A stretch of 64,000 bases of DNA from Gordonia sp. PDNC005 (GCF_016919385.1 NZ_CP070351.1:3410001-3474000); one strand, 5' to 3'. Positions 17,481-25,256 are shown, numbered from the stretch's first letter. Notes: generated by a model not told the origin, from the sequence alone. Numbers and translations are program-made.

Positions 17481-18468
17481 ACAATCAATGAACTAGCGTT
17501 CGGCTACCTCGCAGCACATGTCTGATATTTCGTATCGATGCGACACGAAACGAATCACTTCGGACGATCGCCGACGAACGCGATAGTGCTTCTGACATGC
17601 GACGCGTAGTCACACACAAACGACCGGATTGCACCTCAACGACCGTCGAACATCACCTGTTCGGACTACAGACGGCCCGTGGGTGAGTCATCAACCATCT
17701 TGCCGCAAATCTTTGGTTACCCGTTGGTCAGATGGTAACTGAGACAGCGGGACAGCATCTGTCCAGAGATTCGGAAACGCGCCGACATTCACGCACCAAG
17801 AGCCCTCTGACCTGCACATACCCATGCCGTCGGACCGTTGTTGAGACTTGATTTCTCAAATCCACTGGTCATGCGACACAGTTTGCGTTACGGTAACTAC
17901 CGTGCCCCGGAGGGAGGTCCGGGCCAAAGGTGTCAAACGAGGGGTGTCGAGCCGGCTTCGAGTCGATCGGCCGATGCGATGCCTACGCGTCTCGAGCAAC
18001 CACTCGAGGCCGACGGCGGTGGCCGGTTCCGTGGGGGGACCGGCCACTGCTGTATGCGCCGCAAGAGTCTCCGCGGCCACGATTGTGTGCCAACAACGAT
18101 GCTCACGTGCCCGATCAGGCGACAGCCATGGCATTACCCGGGCCGGGATAGCAGTCTCCAAAACGGGCGTCTCACACCACCGAGAAGCGCGCGATGAGGC
18201 GAAAAAGTCGACCGATTCGGAGGGTCGATTCTTAGCCAACCCGTCGCTCATCCTCTCGGTCGGCGCTCCTGCGGAGTGCTCGGAAACCTTTTTGACGTGG
18301 CGGTTTCATGACTCCGAGCGGATGGGATCAGAATTGCCAACAAGTTGCCATACGAGAACAGGCGGCTACCAAAGAGTGATACCCTCTGGTAGCTTGCAAT
18401 GAGGTCCGTTCACCGAGGCGCTGCCGCGTGTCGGACGAACACACGACACGACTAGACCAGAAGGCGAT
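17481..18468 (+). other. 988-base non-coding region, rich in dyads, upstream of the EspR-like gene
   Basis: No convincing gene was found here. It holds the conserved element at 17647-17670 and overlapping palindromes GTTACGGTAAC (17887-17897) and ACGGTA-AC-TACCGT (17890-17903). Strong potential stems are CTCGAG-N6-CTCGAG near 17992-18009 and GTGGCCGGT/ACCGGCCAC near 18018-18046. Open frames in 17848-18402 have poor codon use for this genome and no ribosome site, so I reject them. A long structured leader, a regulatory RNA or a multi-site operator for the EspR-like protein are all possible. I could not match it to a known riboswitch. Confidence 0.4.
17647..17670 (+). promoter_or_regulatory. 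Conserved 24-base element, copy 1
   Basis: The core CACCTGTTCGGACTACA (17654-17670), preceded by CGAACAT, matches 21 of 24 bases of the element at 22170-22193 on the same strand. Both copies are preceded by ACCTCA. The two copies bracket the EspR-like/ImmA/MAB_1171c/peptide-GNAT locus, which suggests a shared DNA-binding protein. Confidence 0.5.
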
Positions 18469-18879
18469 ATGGACAACGGCTTTGCAGATCGGCTCAACCG
18501 ACTGTTCGAGACGGTGCACCCTCCGGGGCGTCGTCCCCACACCAACTCTGAGGTCGTCGCGTCCTTGACGGCCGCCGGCCACTCGATCTCAAAGCCCTAC
18601 ATGTCGCAACTGCGGAACGGACACCGCACCAACCCGTCTCACGAGATCGTCGTCGCACTGGCCAAATTCTTCAAGGTTCAGCCCGACTACTTCTACGACG
18701 ACGTGTACGCGGCCAAGATCGATCACGACCTCGAAGTCCTCGCGCAGCTACGCGGACGCGGCCTGCGTCGTCTCTCGGCTCGCGCCTTCGACCTCTCTGA
18801 AGAGTCGCAGGAGATGCTGACAGCGATGGCCGAGAAGCTCCGCCGCGGCGAGGGTCTCCCCGCAACGCCGAACGAATAA
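18469..18879 (+). CDS. EspR-like helix-turn-helix regulator
   Basis: The 136-residue protein resembles mycobacterial EspR along its whole length: FADRLNRLFETVHPPGRRPHTNSEV (about 4-28), then ISKPYMSQLRNGHRTNPS (about 44-61), a middle DYFYDDVYAAKIDHDL stretch (about 72-87) and a C-terminal helical dimerisation part. EspR is a nucleoid-associated regulator that bridges distant sites. An AGAAGG ribosome site precedes ATG 18469. It starts a run with genes for a stalk protein, an ImmA/IrrE protease and a MAB_1171c-like membrane protein. In ImmR/ImmA-type systems the protease cleaves the linked regulator, so this protein may be the protease substrate (inference). Confidence 0.85.
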   Translation: MDNGFADRLNRLFETVHPPGRRPHTNSEVVASLTAAGHSISKPYMSQLRNGHRTNPSHEIVVALAKFFKVQPDYFYDDVYAAKIDHDLEVLAQLRGRGLRRLSARAFDLSEESQEMLTAMAEKLRRGEGLPATPNE

Positions 18880-18924
18880 TCGCGCCCGCACAATCAGACG
18901 ACGACGGAACCAGGTGATGCTGTG

Positions 18925-19761
18925 ATGCGGATGGGTCGCCTCGTGCGCGGCGCTCTCGCTCTGGGTGCCGTCGCGTTCGCCGTCGGCGTCCAGGCCGGCA
19001 TGCCGACATTCGCCGATGCCGCGCCGCCAGCGGTAGCCGCGACGCCGGTGTCGCACCACTGCCACCACCACTCGTGGGGGCACCACTGCTCCGACGACGA
19101 TCCGACGACGACACCACCGACCACGACGTCGACAACAACGACCACCACGTCGGGTCCCGTCCTGACAATCGACACGGAGACGCCGGATCCGACGGACACC
19201 GACGACCCGACGAGCTCAGATCCGTCGAGCTCGGCGACGACGAGTTCAACGGAATCGACAGACGATGACAACGGTCCTGTCATCGTTCCCACCCGCCCCA
19301 GCACCTCAGGCCGCCCGACGAGCCCCGGCGTCACCCACACGCTGACCACGGACCGGACAGTGAAGCCACGCCCGACGACAAAGCGTTCGGATTCCGGCAT
19401 TGTCGCTCCAGGCAGCAACAACAACCCGAGAAACCCGCCGAGTCGGCATGTCCCGAACCGAAGCGTCCCGTCTGTCGGCTCCAGCCCGCTGCCCGGCAAC
19501 CCGGCCGACAAGACAGCCCCGGGCGACAGAGACCGTTCAACGGTCGCCGAGCCCGCGTCGCCTGCAGACATCCCCGGCACCGTCACTGCACTGCCTTCGC
19601 CTTCGTCGGCCACTGCGAGCCAGTATGTCGCGGCCGCAGCGGGAGTGGGCGGAGTCGCCGCTGTCGCCGTGGGGGCAGGCGCCATGAGCTTCCGTTCGGC
19701 GCGAGCCGGGCGCGTTCGCGTCAACACGGCACGAGCGGAGTTCCTGTCTCCGCGGATATGA
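18925..19761 (+). CDS. Secreted/surface stalk protein with His-Cys-rich head and C-terminal membrane anchor
   Basis: The 278-residue protein has a signal peptide (MRMGRLVRGALALGAVAFAV), then a His/Cys cluster HHCHHHSWGHHC (about 45-56) followed by acidic residues. About 150 residues of Ser/Thr/Pro/Asp-rich low-complexity sequence follow. Near the C-terminus are one hydrophobic helix (YVAAAAGVGGVAAVAVGAGA) and a basic tail, giving a type I topology. The histidine cluster could bind zinc, copper or nickel. ATG 18925 has AGGTGAT 7 bases upstream. Its stop overlaps the protease start (ATGA), so the two are translationally coupled. I recognise no known family. Confidence 0.75.
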   Translation: MRMGRLVRGALALGAVAFAVGVQAGMPTFADAAPPAVAATPVSHHCHHHSWGHHCSDDDPTTTPPTTTSTTTTTTSGPVLTIDTETPDPTDTDDPTSSDPSSSATTSSTESTDDDNGPVIVPTRPSTSGRPTSPGVTHTLTTDRTVKPRPTTKRSDSGIVAPGSNNNPRNPPSRHVPNRSVPSVGSSPLPGNPADKTAPGDRDRSTVAEPASPADIPGTVTALPSPSSATASQYVAAAAGVGGVAAVAVGAGAMSFRSARAGRVRVNTARAEFLSPRI

Positions 19762-20297
19762 TCAGTGAGATGGCCGATTCCGGTACGAGTTCTGCGCCAG
19801 CGCGACGCTCCCACCGCCGCATTCATGCGGCCGTAGACGCCGTGCTGGACGTCGCCGCTCAGAAGCACGCCGGCAGTCTCCTCGACATCGTGCACGCTGT
19901 CGGCGAGAGCCGCGGCCGACCCGTCATCGTGGCCGTCGACGACCTTGCACCCGGTGTCTGGGGCCAACGGCGCGAGTACGAGAATCACGACGAGATCGTG
20001 CTCGCACGGTCACTGCCAAGTGAGGCCCGAACCCTCGCCCACGAGCTCGGTCACGTCGTGTTCCGGCACCCGGGCACCGCGGCCGAAGGCGCGGCCGTCG
20101 CCGCCGAAGACGACCTCATCGCATACATGCTCCGCGGCGAGGAGCCCTCGGAGACCGAAGCCGCCCTGGATGAGGACCTCGAACTTCAGGAGTGGGAGGC
20201 GGAGGCGTTCGCCGCCCGTCTGCTGCAGAGACTCGGTCAACTCGACAAACGGCACTCCCTGCGCCCGTTGCTGCGCTACGACGAGGCGCTTGGATGA
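19758..20297 (+). CDS. ImmA/IrrE-family zinc metallopeptidase
   Basis: The 179-residue protein has the HExxH zinc motif in ARTLAHELGHVVFRHPG (about 92-108) and a downstream acidic metal-ligand region EWEAEAFAARLLQ (about 144-156), as in ImmA/IrrE (DUF955) proteases. Family members cleave a cognate helix-turn-helix repressor when a signal is sensed. The gene overlaps both neighbours by 4 bases. The EspR-like protein, two genes upstream, is the obvious candidate substrate, but no cleavage is shown here. The acidic stretch EEPSETEAALDEDLELQE (about 126-143) may be a regulatory insert. Confidence 0.88.
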   Translation: MISEMADSGTSSAPARRSHRRIHAAVDAVLDVAAQKHAGSLLDIVHAVGESRGRPVIVAVDDLAPGVWGQRREYENHDEIVLARSLPSEARTLAHELGHVVFRHPGTAAEGAAVAAEDDLIAYMLRGEEPSETEAALDEDLELQEWEAEAFAARLLQRLGQLDKRHSLRPLLRYDEALG

Positions 20298-21244
20298 CCT
20301 GGGCAACCTGGATCATCGCTCTGCTCTGCTCGGCCGCTGTCGGAACCCGGATCGGTCGACTCACCGTCCGGCCGCCGTCACTCGCCCGCACTGCTGTCAT
20401 GATCGCGGCAATCGGAGTCGCCGCTGCCGCGACCGTCCGGACTCCCACCCTTGAGGTGGTGATCGGCCCGATCGGCAGTACAACCCCACAATTGGTCTTC
20501 ATCGCGCTCTGGGTTGTCGTCGCGGCTGCCACCGCCATCATCGCAATCGCGGCGTGGCCCGCAGTGGACAGGCAGACCGTCTCAGTCCTCACAATCGCGG
20601 TCCCCGTCGTCGTCCTCGTCGACATCGCTCTAATCGCGGTCACTCGACAAGCCGCGTTCGGCTCCGCCTTTGTGATCGTGGCAGGCCTGTTCTCCCTGGC
20701 CGTCGGCGTGCGTTACATCGCGTGGCACGCCCTCGGACGAGCCATCGCGCTCTATCTCCTCGGTCTCGCAGTCGCGATGGTTGTGCTGATCATCGATCCC
20801 GCCAACCCCGACCCCGGTACCAGTTGGTGGGCGACCGCGATCGTGCTGATGAGCCTCGGTTGCTCGTCGGTGATGATCGAGTCCTGGTTCCTCGCTCGGT
20901 TCGATCTGCGGATCAGCGGACGGCTGTCGGAGATGTTGCTGACCGCGCACCCGGAGCTCGCGTCTGCCGACTACAAGTCAGCGACCCCGGTCCTTCGCGC
21001 CGATGACCGCGTTTCGCAGATTCTCGACGGCCTCTACCTGCATGCAGGCGCGGGAGTTGTAATCGTCGAGCTAGACGACGTCGACGCGCTGTCACCGCAG
21101 GAACGAGCCGTCCTTGTGGCTGCGTGGCTACACGACTCCGAGGTGACTCCTATCGATCCCGATCTGTTGTCGACGCCGGATGTGCTGTCGGATCGCACCT
21201 GGGTGCGGATGGTCTCACGGGAGTTCAACAAGTCTCAGCGGTGA
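20294..21244 (+). CDS. MAB_1171c-like (DUF6545-type) multispanning membrane protein
   Basis: The 316-residue protein has about seven hydrophobic segments (about 1-20, 33-48, 67-90, 98-118, 122-145, 152-170 and 180-200) followed by a soluble C-terminal part of about 110 residues (RFDLRISGRLSEMLL onward). The layout matches MAB_1171c-family proteins, which in actinobacteria occur beside XRE-type regulators and ImmA/IrrE proteases. A sensor or exporter that gates the protease is a reasonable guess. ATG 20294 overlaps the protease stop. The gene end overlaps the convergent GNAT gene by 10 bases. Confidence 0.75.
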   Translation: MTWATWIIALLCSAAVGTRIGRLTVRPPSLARTAVMIAAIGVAAAATVRTPTLEVVIGPIGSTTPQLVFIALWVVVAAATAIIAIAAWPAVDRQTVSVLTIAVPVVVLVDIALIAVTRQAAFGSAFVIVAGLFSLAVGVRYIAWHALGRAIALYLLGLAVAMVVLIIDPANPDPGTSWWATAIVLMSLGCSSVMIESWFLARFDLRISGRLSEMLLTAHPELASADYKSATPVLRADDRVSQILDGLYLHAGAGVVIVELDDVDALSPQERAVLVAAWLHDSEVTPIDPDLLSTPDVLSDRTWVRMVSREFNKSQR

Positions 21245-21867
21245 CGCGCATGCGGTTTCGGCGGCCGATCGGAGACGACGCCGTAGTAGGCCACGCCATT
21301 CCATTCGACTGTTGAGAACCAGGTGGTGTCCCAGCCGCTGACGAACCAGTCCCGCAGGTGTGGCGAGCCCGTCCACGCGTAGAACGGGCGGTTGTTCTCC
21401 GTACAGAATTGTTCACACGTCTCCATCATGTCGAGGACCAGTGAACCTCTGCGGTGATCAGGCAGGACCGCCGTGAACACACAGTTGACGGCGTCTTCGG
21501 CGGGCATCGGGAGCGGCGGTGAGGTCCACAACTCCACGAGCCGCTCACGCAGCCCCGGCGTCGCAGCCGCGACGTCGACGTCGGCCGGTGTCAGCGGCGG
21601 CGTTCCGTCGGGTGACAGATTCGCATCGTGTGGCTGCCACGCGACGATGCCGATGAGCTCACCGTCGGAAGTGTGGGCCCCGACCACACAGTCCGCGTTC
21701 AACAGAGGTCGCAGGATCAGTTCCGCGAGCCATTCACGTTTGCTCTGGTCGTCTATGTGTTCACCGAGAAGCCAGCGATACAGAGGAATGTCTCGGATGC
21801 CCTGCTCGGCGACCCTGATGACGTCGGGCAGCAGGGTGCGGTCGAGGGCTCGAATAGTGGTGTGCAT
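21235..21867 (-). CDS. GNAT-family N-acetyltransferase
   Basis: The 210-residue protein fits the GNAT fold: an N-terminal IRALDRTLLPDVIRVAEQGI, a central beta strand with GELIGIVAWQPHD (about 69-81), and the acetyl-CoA loop VLPDHRRGSLVLDMMETCEQF (about 134-154, the RRGSL version of motif A). The C-terminal strand region is typical. It lies 11 bases after a strong stem-loop that follows a 30-codon peptide gene, so it is probably expressed by read-through from that promoter at a lower level. Acetylation of the peptide is an attractive but unproven idea. A small-molecule acceptor is equally possible. Confidence 0.8.
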   Translation of the reverse strand: MHTTIRALDRTLLPDVIRVAEQGIRDIPLYRWLLGEHIDDQSKREWLAELILRPLLNADCVVGAHTSDGELIGIVAWQPHDANLSPDGTPPLTPADVDVAAATPGLRERLVELWTSPPLPMPAEDAVNCVFTAVLPDHRRGSLVLDMMETCEQFCTENNRPFYAWTGSPHLRDWFVSGWDTTWFSTVEWNGVAYYGVVSDRPPKPHARHR

Positions 21868-21877
21868 CGGTGATACG

Positions 21878-21916
21878 AGTCGGGCCGCTCCACCTTCACG
21901 GCGGAGCGGCCCGACT
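21878..21916 (-). terminator. 14-base perfect stem-loop between the peptide gene and GNAT gene
   Basis: AGTCGGGCCGCTCC (21878-21891) pairs perfectly with 21903-21916 around an 11-base loop. No T-run follows on the minus strand, so it could be a partial terminator or an RNA-stabilising stem. It would leave the short peptide message abundant and the enzyme message scarce. Confidence 0.65.
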
Positions 21917-21936
21917 GCATTGAATCCGGTTGAGAC

Positions 21937-22029
21937 CTACTCGCTGCTACCGCCGGCGGAGCCGGTGCTCAAGTGCTCAAGAATCGGGCCGAGGATGTCG
22001 ATCTCCAGGCGGATGGGTCCTTCTGCCAT
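21937..22029 (-). CDS. Small acidic peptide (30 residues), possible signal, RiPP precursor or PorA/PorH-like peptide
   Basis: From ATG 22029, with AAAGAAG 6 bases upstream, a 30-codon frame ends at TAG 21937. The first 20 residues are MAEGPIRLEIDILGPILEHL, with Ile/Leu spaced as in an amphipathic helix. The rest is a Gly/Ser-rich tail ending in Glu. Net charge is about -4 and there is no Cys or Lys. A perfect stem-loop follows, then a GNAT gene. There is no signal peptide. It could be a modified peptide precursor, a signalling peptide read by the neighbouring regulator/protease system, or a tiny channel-forming peptide like corynebacterial PorA/PorH. An in-frame ATG at 22128 would add 33 unconvincing residues. 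Confidence 0.55.
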   Translation of the reverse strand: MAEGPIRLEIDILGPILEHLSTGSAGGSSE

Positions 22030-22169
22030 TGTCTGCTTCTTTCTAGCGATCTGAGTGGGAGTACGTCCGACCGACGATTCAGTCGTCCGTTCGGACCACG
22101 ATGCTCCCGTATGTGATGTTCGGCACACGATTTGATAAATGTCGTTATTGAACCGTTACCTCACCTGTT

Positions 22170-22193
22170 CGAACGACACCTGATCGGACTACA
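22170..22193 (+). promoter_or_regulatory. Conserved 24-base element, copy 2, with tandem half-repeat
   Basis: CACCTGATCGGACTACA (22177-22193), preceded by CGAACGA, matches copy 1 at 17647-17670 in 21 of 24 bases. Directly before it is a related half, CACCTGTTCGAACGA (22162-22176), giving a 15-base-spaced tandem. It sits between the peptide gene (minus) and the NAD(P)-binding protein gene (plus). Confidence 0.5.
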
Positions 22194-22266
22194 TCCTTGC
22201 CGACCCGCATCTGATGTAACGACAGCCAAGCCTGCAGCGATATTTGTCCTTCAGTACCGTTGACTC

Positions 22267-22923
22267 ATGGCTGACATCATCATCATCGGCGGGCACGGCA
22301 AGATCGCACTCCTCCTCGCCCCCTTGCTGAGTGAACGCGGCGACAGCGTGACTTCAGTGATTCGCAATCCGGCCCAGGCCGATGCAGTGGTCGCCGCAGG
22401 TGCACAACCACTCGTGTTCGACGTGGAGACCGCGACCCGAGACGAGATCGCCGACGCCCTGTCCGGCTTCGACGCAGTGGTGTGGAGCGCGGGAGCAGGC
22501 GGCGGTGACCCGGCCCGCACGTACGCCGTCGACCGAGACGCCGCGATCCGCACCATCGCCGCCGCTGGCGACGCGAGCGTCAACCGCTTCGTGATGGTGT
22601 CGTACCTCGGAGCCGGCATCGACCACGGCGTGCCCAGCGACAACTCGTTCTTCGCCTACGCCGAGGCGAAGGCCGCCGCCGACGTCGCCCTCCGCGAATC
22701 GGATCTCGACTGGACTGTCCTGATGCCGGGCGCGCTCACCCTCGACGAGCCGTCCGGAACCATCGATCCCGCCGCGATCCGGGCGTCGAATCTCCCCGGG
22801 ACCTCGCGTGCCAACGTCGCACTCGTAGCCGCAGCGGCACTCGCCGGCACGTCCACGATCGGTCAGAACATCCCCTTCACCGACGGTTCCGTCCCCATCG
22901 ACGTCGCTCTCGCCGCGCTCTGA
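22267..22923 (+). CDS. NAD(P)H-binding protein, atypical SDR family
   Basis: The 218-residue single-domain Rossmann protein starts MADIIIIGGHGKIALLLAPL, with the GGxGxI nucleotide motif of atypical NAD(P)-binding SDRs. It has FDAVVWSAGAGG (about 71-82) and NRFVMVSYLGAG (about 109-120) in place of the classical YxxxK region, and a conserved YAEAKAAADVALRESDLDWT (about 133-152). Such proteins act as NAD(P)H sensors or epimerase-like enzymes, and the substrate is unknown. Its promoter region is shared with the divergent peptide gene. Confidence 0.85.
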   Translation: MADIIIIGGHGKIALLLAPLLSERGDSVTSVIRNPAQADAVVAAGAQPLVFDVETATRDEIADALSGFDAVVWSAGAGGGDPARTYAVDRDAAIRTIAAAGDASVNRFVMVSYLGAGIDHGVPSDNSFFAYAEAKAAADVALRESDLDWTVLMPGALTLDEPSGTIDPAAIRASNLPGTSRANVALVAAAALAGTSTIGQNIPFTDGSVPIDVALAAL

Positions 22924-22931
22924 TTCCTCAC

Positions 22932-24152
22932 CTAGCGGCGGAGCGCCTTCGACGCGTCGAAAGTCTCTTCGCGTCGCCCGATGTGCCACGCGTGCCAACG
23001 GCGCCAGCTGCGCATCGCGACGGTTTGTTCGGCGCGGTCGACAGCAGGGATCACTCGGCGTAACAGCTCGACCACGGCGATGAGCGGCGCTCGTGCCACC
23101 ATGAACGCCAGGCCCGGCAGCCCGCTGGGCAGGCGGTAGTTCCTACGGTTCCAGGGGAGCATGAACAGCCTCGTGTACCCGGCCTGCAGGTGCAGGTGGA
23201 ACAGAGTGCGCACCCGCTGGAAGCCTCGCACCGACTCCGCAGGCTCGAACGACGGCACAAAACCTTCGACGAGTTCAGGCCCGAGGTCGCCGGAGTCGTG
23301 CTTGCGGGTGGCGTCGAAGAAATAGAGCAGGCGCACGCCGTCGCCCACTGTCGCGGGGAACATGTCGTCGACGCGGCATCCGACGAGGTGGCCGAGGTAG
23401 CGGTTGAAGTGCAACACCGCTCGCATCTCCGCCGGGCTGGTGATGAAGCCCAGTGCGTACAGACCGAGCGCCGGGCCGACGCTGCCGCCGAGGAGGGTCA
23501 GCATCATCTCGCTCTGACTGATCGGCAGACCATGGACGTCGGATCGCCATTCCGGGTGTGCCGCTACGCGCGCTCGCACTGACACATGCATCACCCGCAC
23601 CTTGAGCGACACCTCACGCGCCGTTGATCCCGGTGTCAGAACCGCGCCCGGGCGACACACTTCGAGCCACCAACGGCTCGTCTCCAAGTACCGGTGAAGG
23701 GCCGACGCTCCGGCGTAGCCGCCCGACAACGACAGCGGGACGGCGAGCGACGCCTCGGTGTAGGTGTCCATCGTTCCGGCGTTGCCGACTGCCCCGAGGC
23801 TGTATCCCCAGCGCCGCCACACTGCCGCGCCTTGTTCGATGAGGTCCGGGTCGAGCCAGTCGGGGATCGTCTCGAACTCGGCGAAGAGCGCACGCATCGA
23901 CTCCGGCGCATCGGCGACGTTGGCGATTCCGACGCGCAGCGCCTCGTCGAGCAGTGCTCGTGCCTTCTCGCCACCCATCTCACCGTGGTAGGTCTCGGCG
24001 ACGAATCGTTCTGCGACGGGGTCGCCTTCCGAGTGCCCGCGGATGAAGGCTTCGGCGACGTCGTCGGACGGCAGCAGATCGAAACGCGCGAATCGTTTCA
24101 CGCGATCGCGGATCTTCTGGTGCTGCGGAGACACAGTCAACTCGACGCTCAT
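22932..24152 (-). CDS. MpaB-family (DUF2236) oxygenase-like protein
   Basis: The 406-residue protein fits the MpaB/latex-clearing-protein superfamily: WRRWGYSLGAVGNAGTMDTY (about 111-130), then a helix with VRVMHVSVRARV (about 187-198), where the His corresponds to the likely heme ligand region of the family. RYLGHLVGCRVDD (about 246-258) is also typical. No Tat or Sec signal is visible, so it is probably cytoplasmic, unlike secreted rubber oxygenases. ATG 24152 (MSVELTV) is preferred. Longer starts run into the divergent LLM promoter. Substrate unknown. Confidence 0.8.
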   Translation of the reverse strand: MSVELTVSPQHQKIRDRVKRFARFDLLPSDDVAEAFIRGHSEGDPVAERFVAETYHGEMGGEKARALLDEALRVGIANVADAPESMRALFAEFETIPDWLDPDLIEQGAAVWRRWGYSLGAVGNAGTMDTYTEASLAVPLSLSGGYAGASALHRYLETSRWWLEVCRPGAVLTPGSTAREVSLKVRVMHVSVRARVAAHPEWRSDVHGLPISQSEMMLTLLGGSVGPALGLYALGFITSPAEMRAVLHFNRYLGHLVGCRVDDMFPATVGDGVRLLYFFDATRKHDSGDLGPELVEGFVPSFEPAESVRGFQRVRTLFHLHLQAGYTRLFMLPWNRRNYRLPSGLPGLAFMVARAPLIAVVELLRRVIPAVDRAEQTVAMRSWRRWHAWHIGRREETFDASKALRR

Positions 24153-24303
24153 GCCTGACGACGATAGATCCGAACCGCGTGAGACGCCAGCTCGGATTCG
24201 TCTCAGGCGTGTTCCGGGCCAGTCACAAGCACTCCGTCTCGGACGCTCGCCCAGCACAAGTATTGTCGACTTCACAGCCCGCCCCACACACATGGAGATC
24301 AAC

Positions 24304-25218
24304 ATGCAGGTCAGCGTCGTCTGGACGATCAATGCGAAGAACCTGTCCCTCGACAAGTCGATCGAGAATCTCGCGAGACTCCACGACGAGGGCTTCGCAC
24401 GCGTGTGGTCCACACAGATGCCGAACGAACCCGATCTGCTGACTGCAATCGCGGTCGCGGGACGCGAAGTGCCCGGAATCGAGTTCGGCACCAGTGTTCT
24501 CCCGATCCAGTCGCAGCACCCGATGAAGCTCGCTCAGCAGGCGTTGACCGTCAACCAGATCATCGGGGGCCGCCTCAATCTCGGGCTCGGATTGAGCCAC
24601 CGTGTGGTCACCGAAGGCATGTGGGGTGTGCCGTACGCGAAGCCCGTCCAACGCACCTCGGAGTATCTCGACGGGCTCCTGCCTCTTCTCGCGGGCGACA
24701 AAGTCAGTGCCGCAGGCGATCTCGTGACCACTCGCGGCAAGCTTTCGCTGGTGGACGTCCCGACGCCGCCCGTCTACTTCGCCGCACTCGGCCCCAAGAT
24801 GCTCGACCTCGCGGGCCGTCGCACAGCGGGTACCGTCACCTGGATGACCGGCCCCAAGACTCTGCGGGACCACATCGTCCCGACACTCCGGCAGGCCGCG
24901 GCCGACGCCGGACGACCCGAGGGATCGGTCCGCACGGTCGCGATGCTGCCGGTCAGCGTGACCGACGACGTCGACGGCGCGCGAGCCGAGGCCGGACGAC
25001 AGTTCGCCATGTACGACGGGCTGCCGTCGTACAAGGCGATGCTCGACCGCGAAGGCTTCACGGGGCCCGCAGACGCTGCGATCATCGGCGACGAGGCGAC
25101 CGTCGCCGATAAGATCCGCGAATTGGCATCGTTCGGCGTCGACGAGTACGTCGGCATCCTCTTCGACCGCGATGCGGAGACCCGCGCCCGAACTCGAGCA
25201 CTGCTCCGCACCCTTTGA
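24304..25218 (+). CDS. LLM-class (F420-dependent type) oxidoreductase
   Basis: The 304-residue protein has a luciferase-like TIM-barrel sequence: FARVWSTQMPNEPDLLTAIA (about 33-52), EFGTSVLPIQSQHPMKLAQQ (about 60-79) and GRLNLGLGLSHR (about 90-101, the GR-x-x-LGLG-x-SH signature of F420-dependent LLM enzymes in actinobacteria). It likely uses F420 for hydride transfer to an unknown substrate. ATG 24304 has GGAG 6 bases upstream. ATG 24292 would add four residues. Confidence 0.87.
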   Translation: MQVSVVWTINAKNLSLDKSIENLARLHDEGFARVWSTQMPNEPDLLTAIAVAGREVPGIEFGTSVLPIQSQHPMKLAQQALTVNQIIGGRLNLGLGLSHRVVTEGMWGVPYAKPVQRTSEYLDGLLPLLAGDKVSAAGDLVTTRGKLSLVDVPTPPVYFAALGPKMLDLAGRRTAGTVTWMTGPKTLRDHIVPTLRQAAADAGRPEGSVRTVAMLPVSVTDDVDGARAEAGRQFAMYDGLPSYKAMLDREGFTGPADAAIIGDEATVADKIRELASFGVDEYVGILFDRDAETRARTRALLRTL

Positions 25219-25256
25219 GGGCCGCCGTCAGCACGCGCCTCGCTACGCTCGATCGT

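Noticed and set aside
17647..17667. LexA/SOS box (CGAAC...GTTCG)
   Set aside because: The half-sites are 7 bases apart rather than 4, so the match to the actinobacterial SOS box fails.
17848..18402. Open frame of about 184 codons upstream of the EspR-like gene
   Set aside because: Amino acid composition and codon use look like non-coding DNA. There is no ribosome site, and overlapping frames on both strands are equally open.
17880..18460. Known riboswitch or housekeeping RNA (c-di-AMP ydaO, cobalamin, RNase P or 6C RNA)
   Set aside because: GGGGTG, GCCACTG, GGTCCGGGC and a C6-type loop on the minus strand occur, but not with the order or spacing of any of these families. A covariance-model search would be needed.
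22030..22128. 33-residue N-terminal extension of the small peptide
   Set aside because: No ribosome site at 22128 and composition unlike coding DNA, whereas ATG 22029 has a well-placed AAAGAAG.
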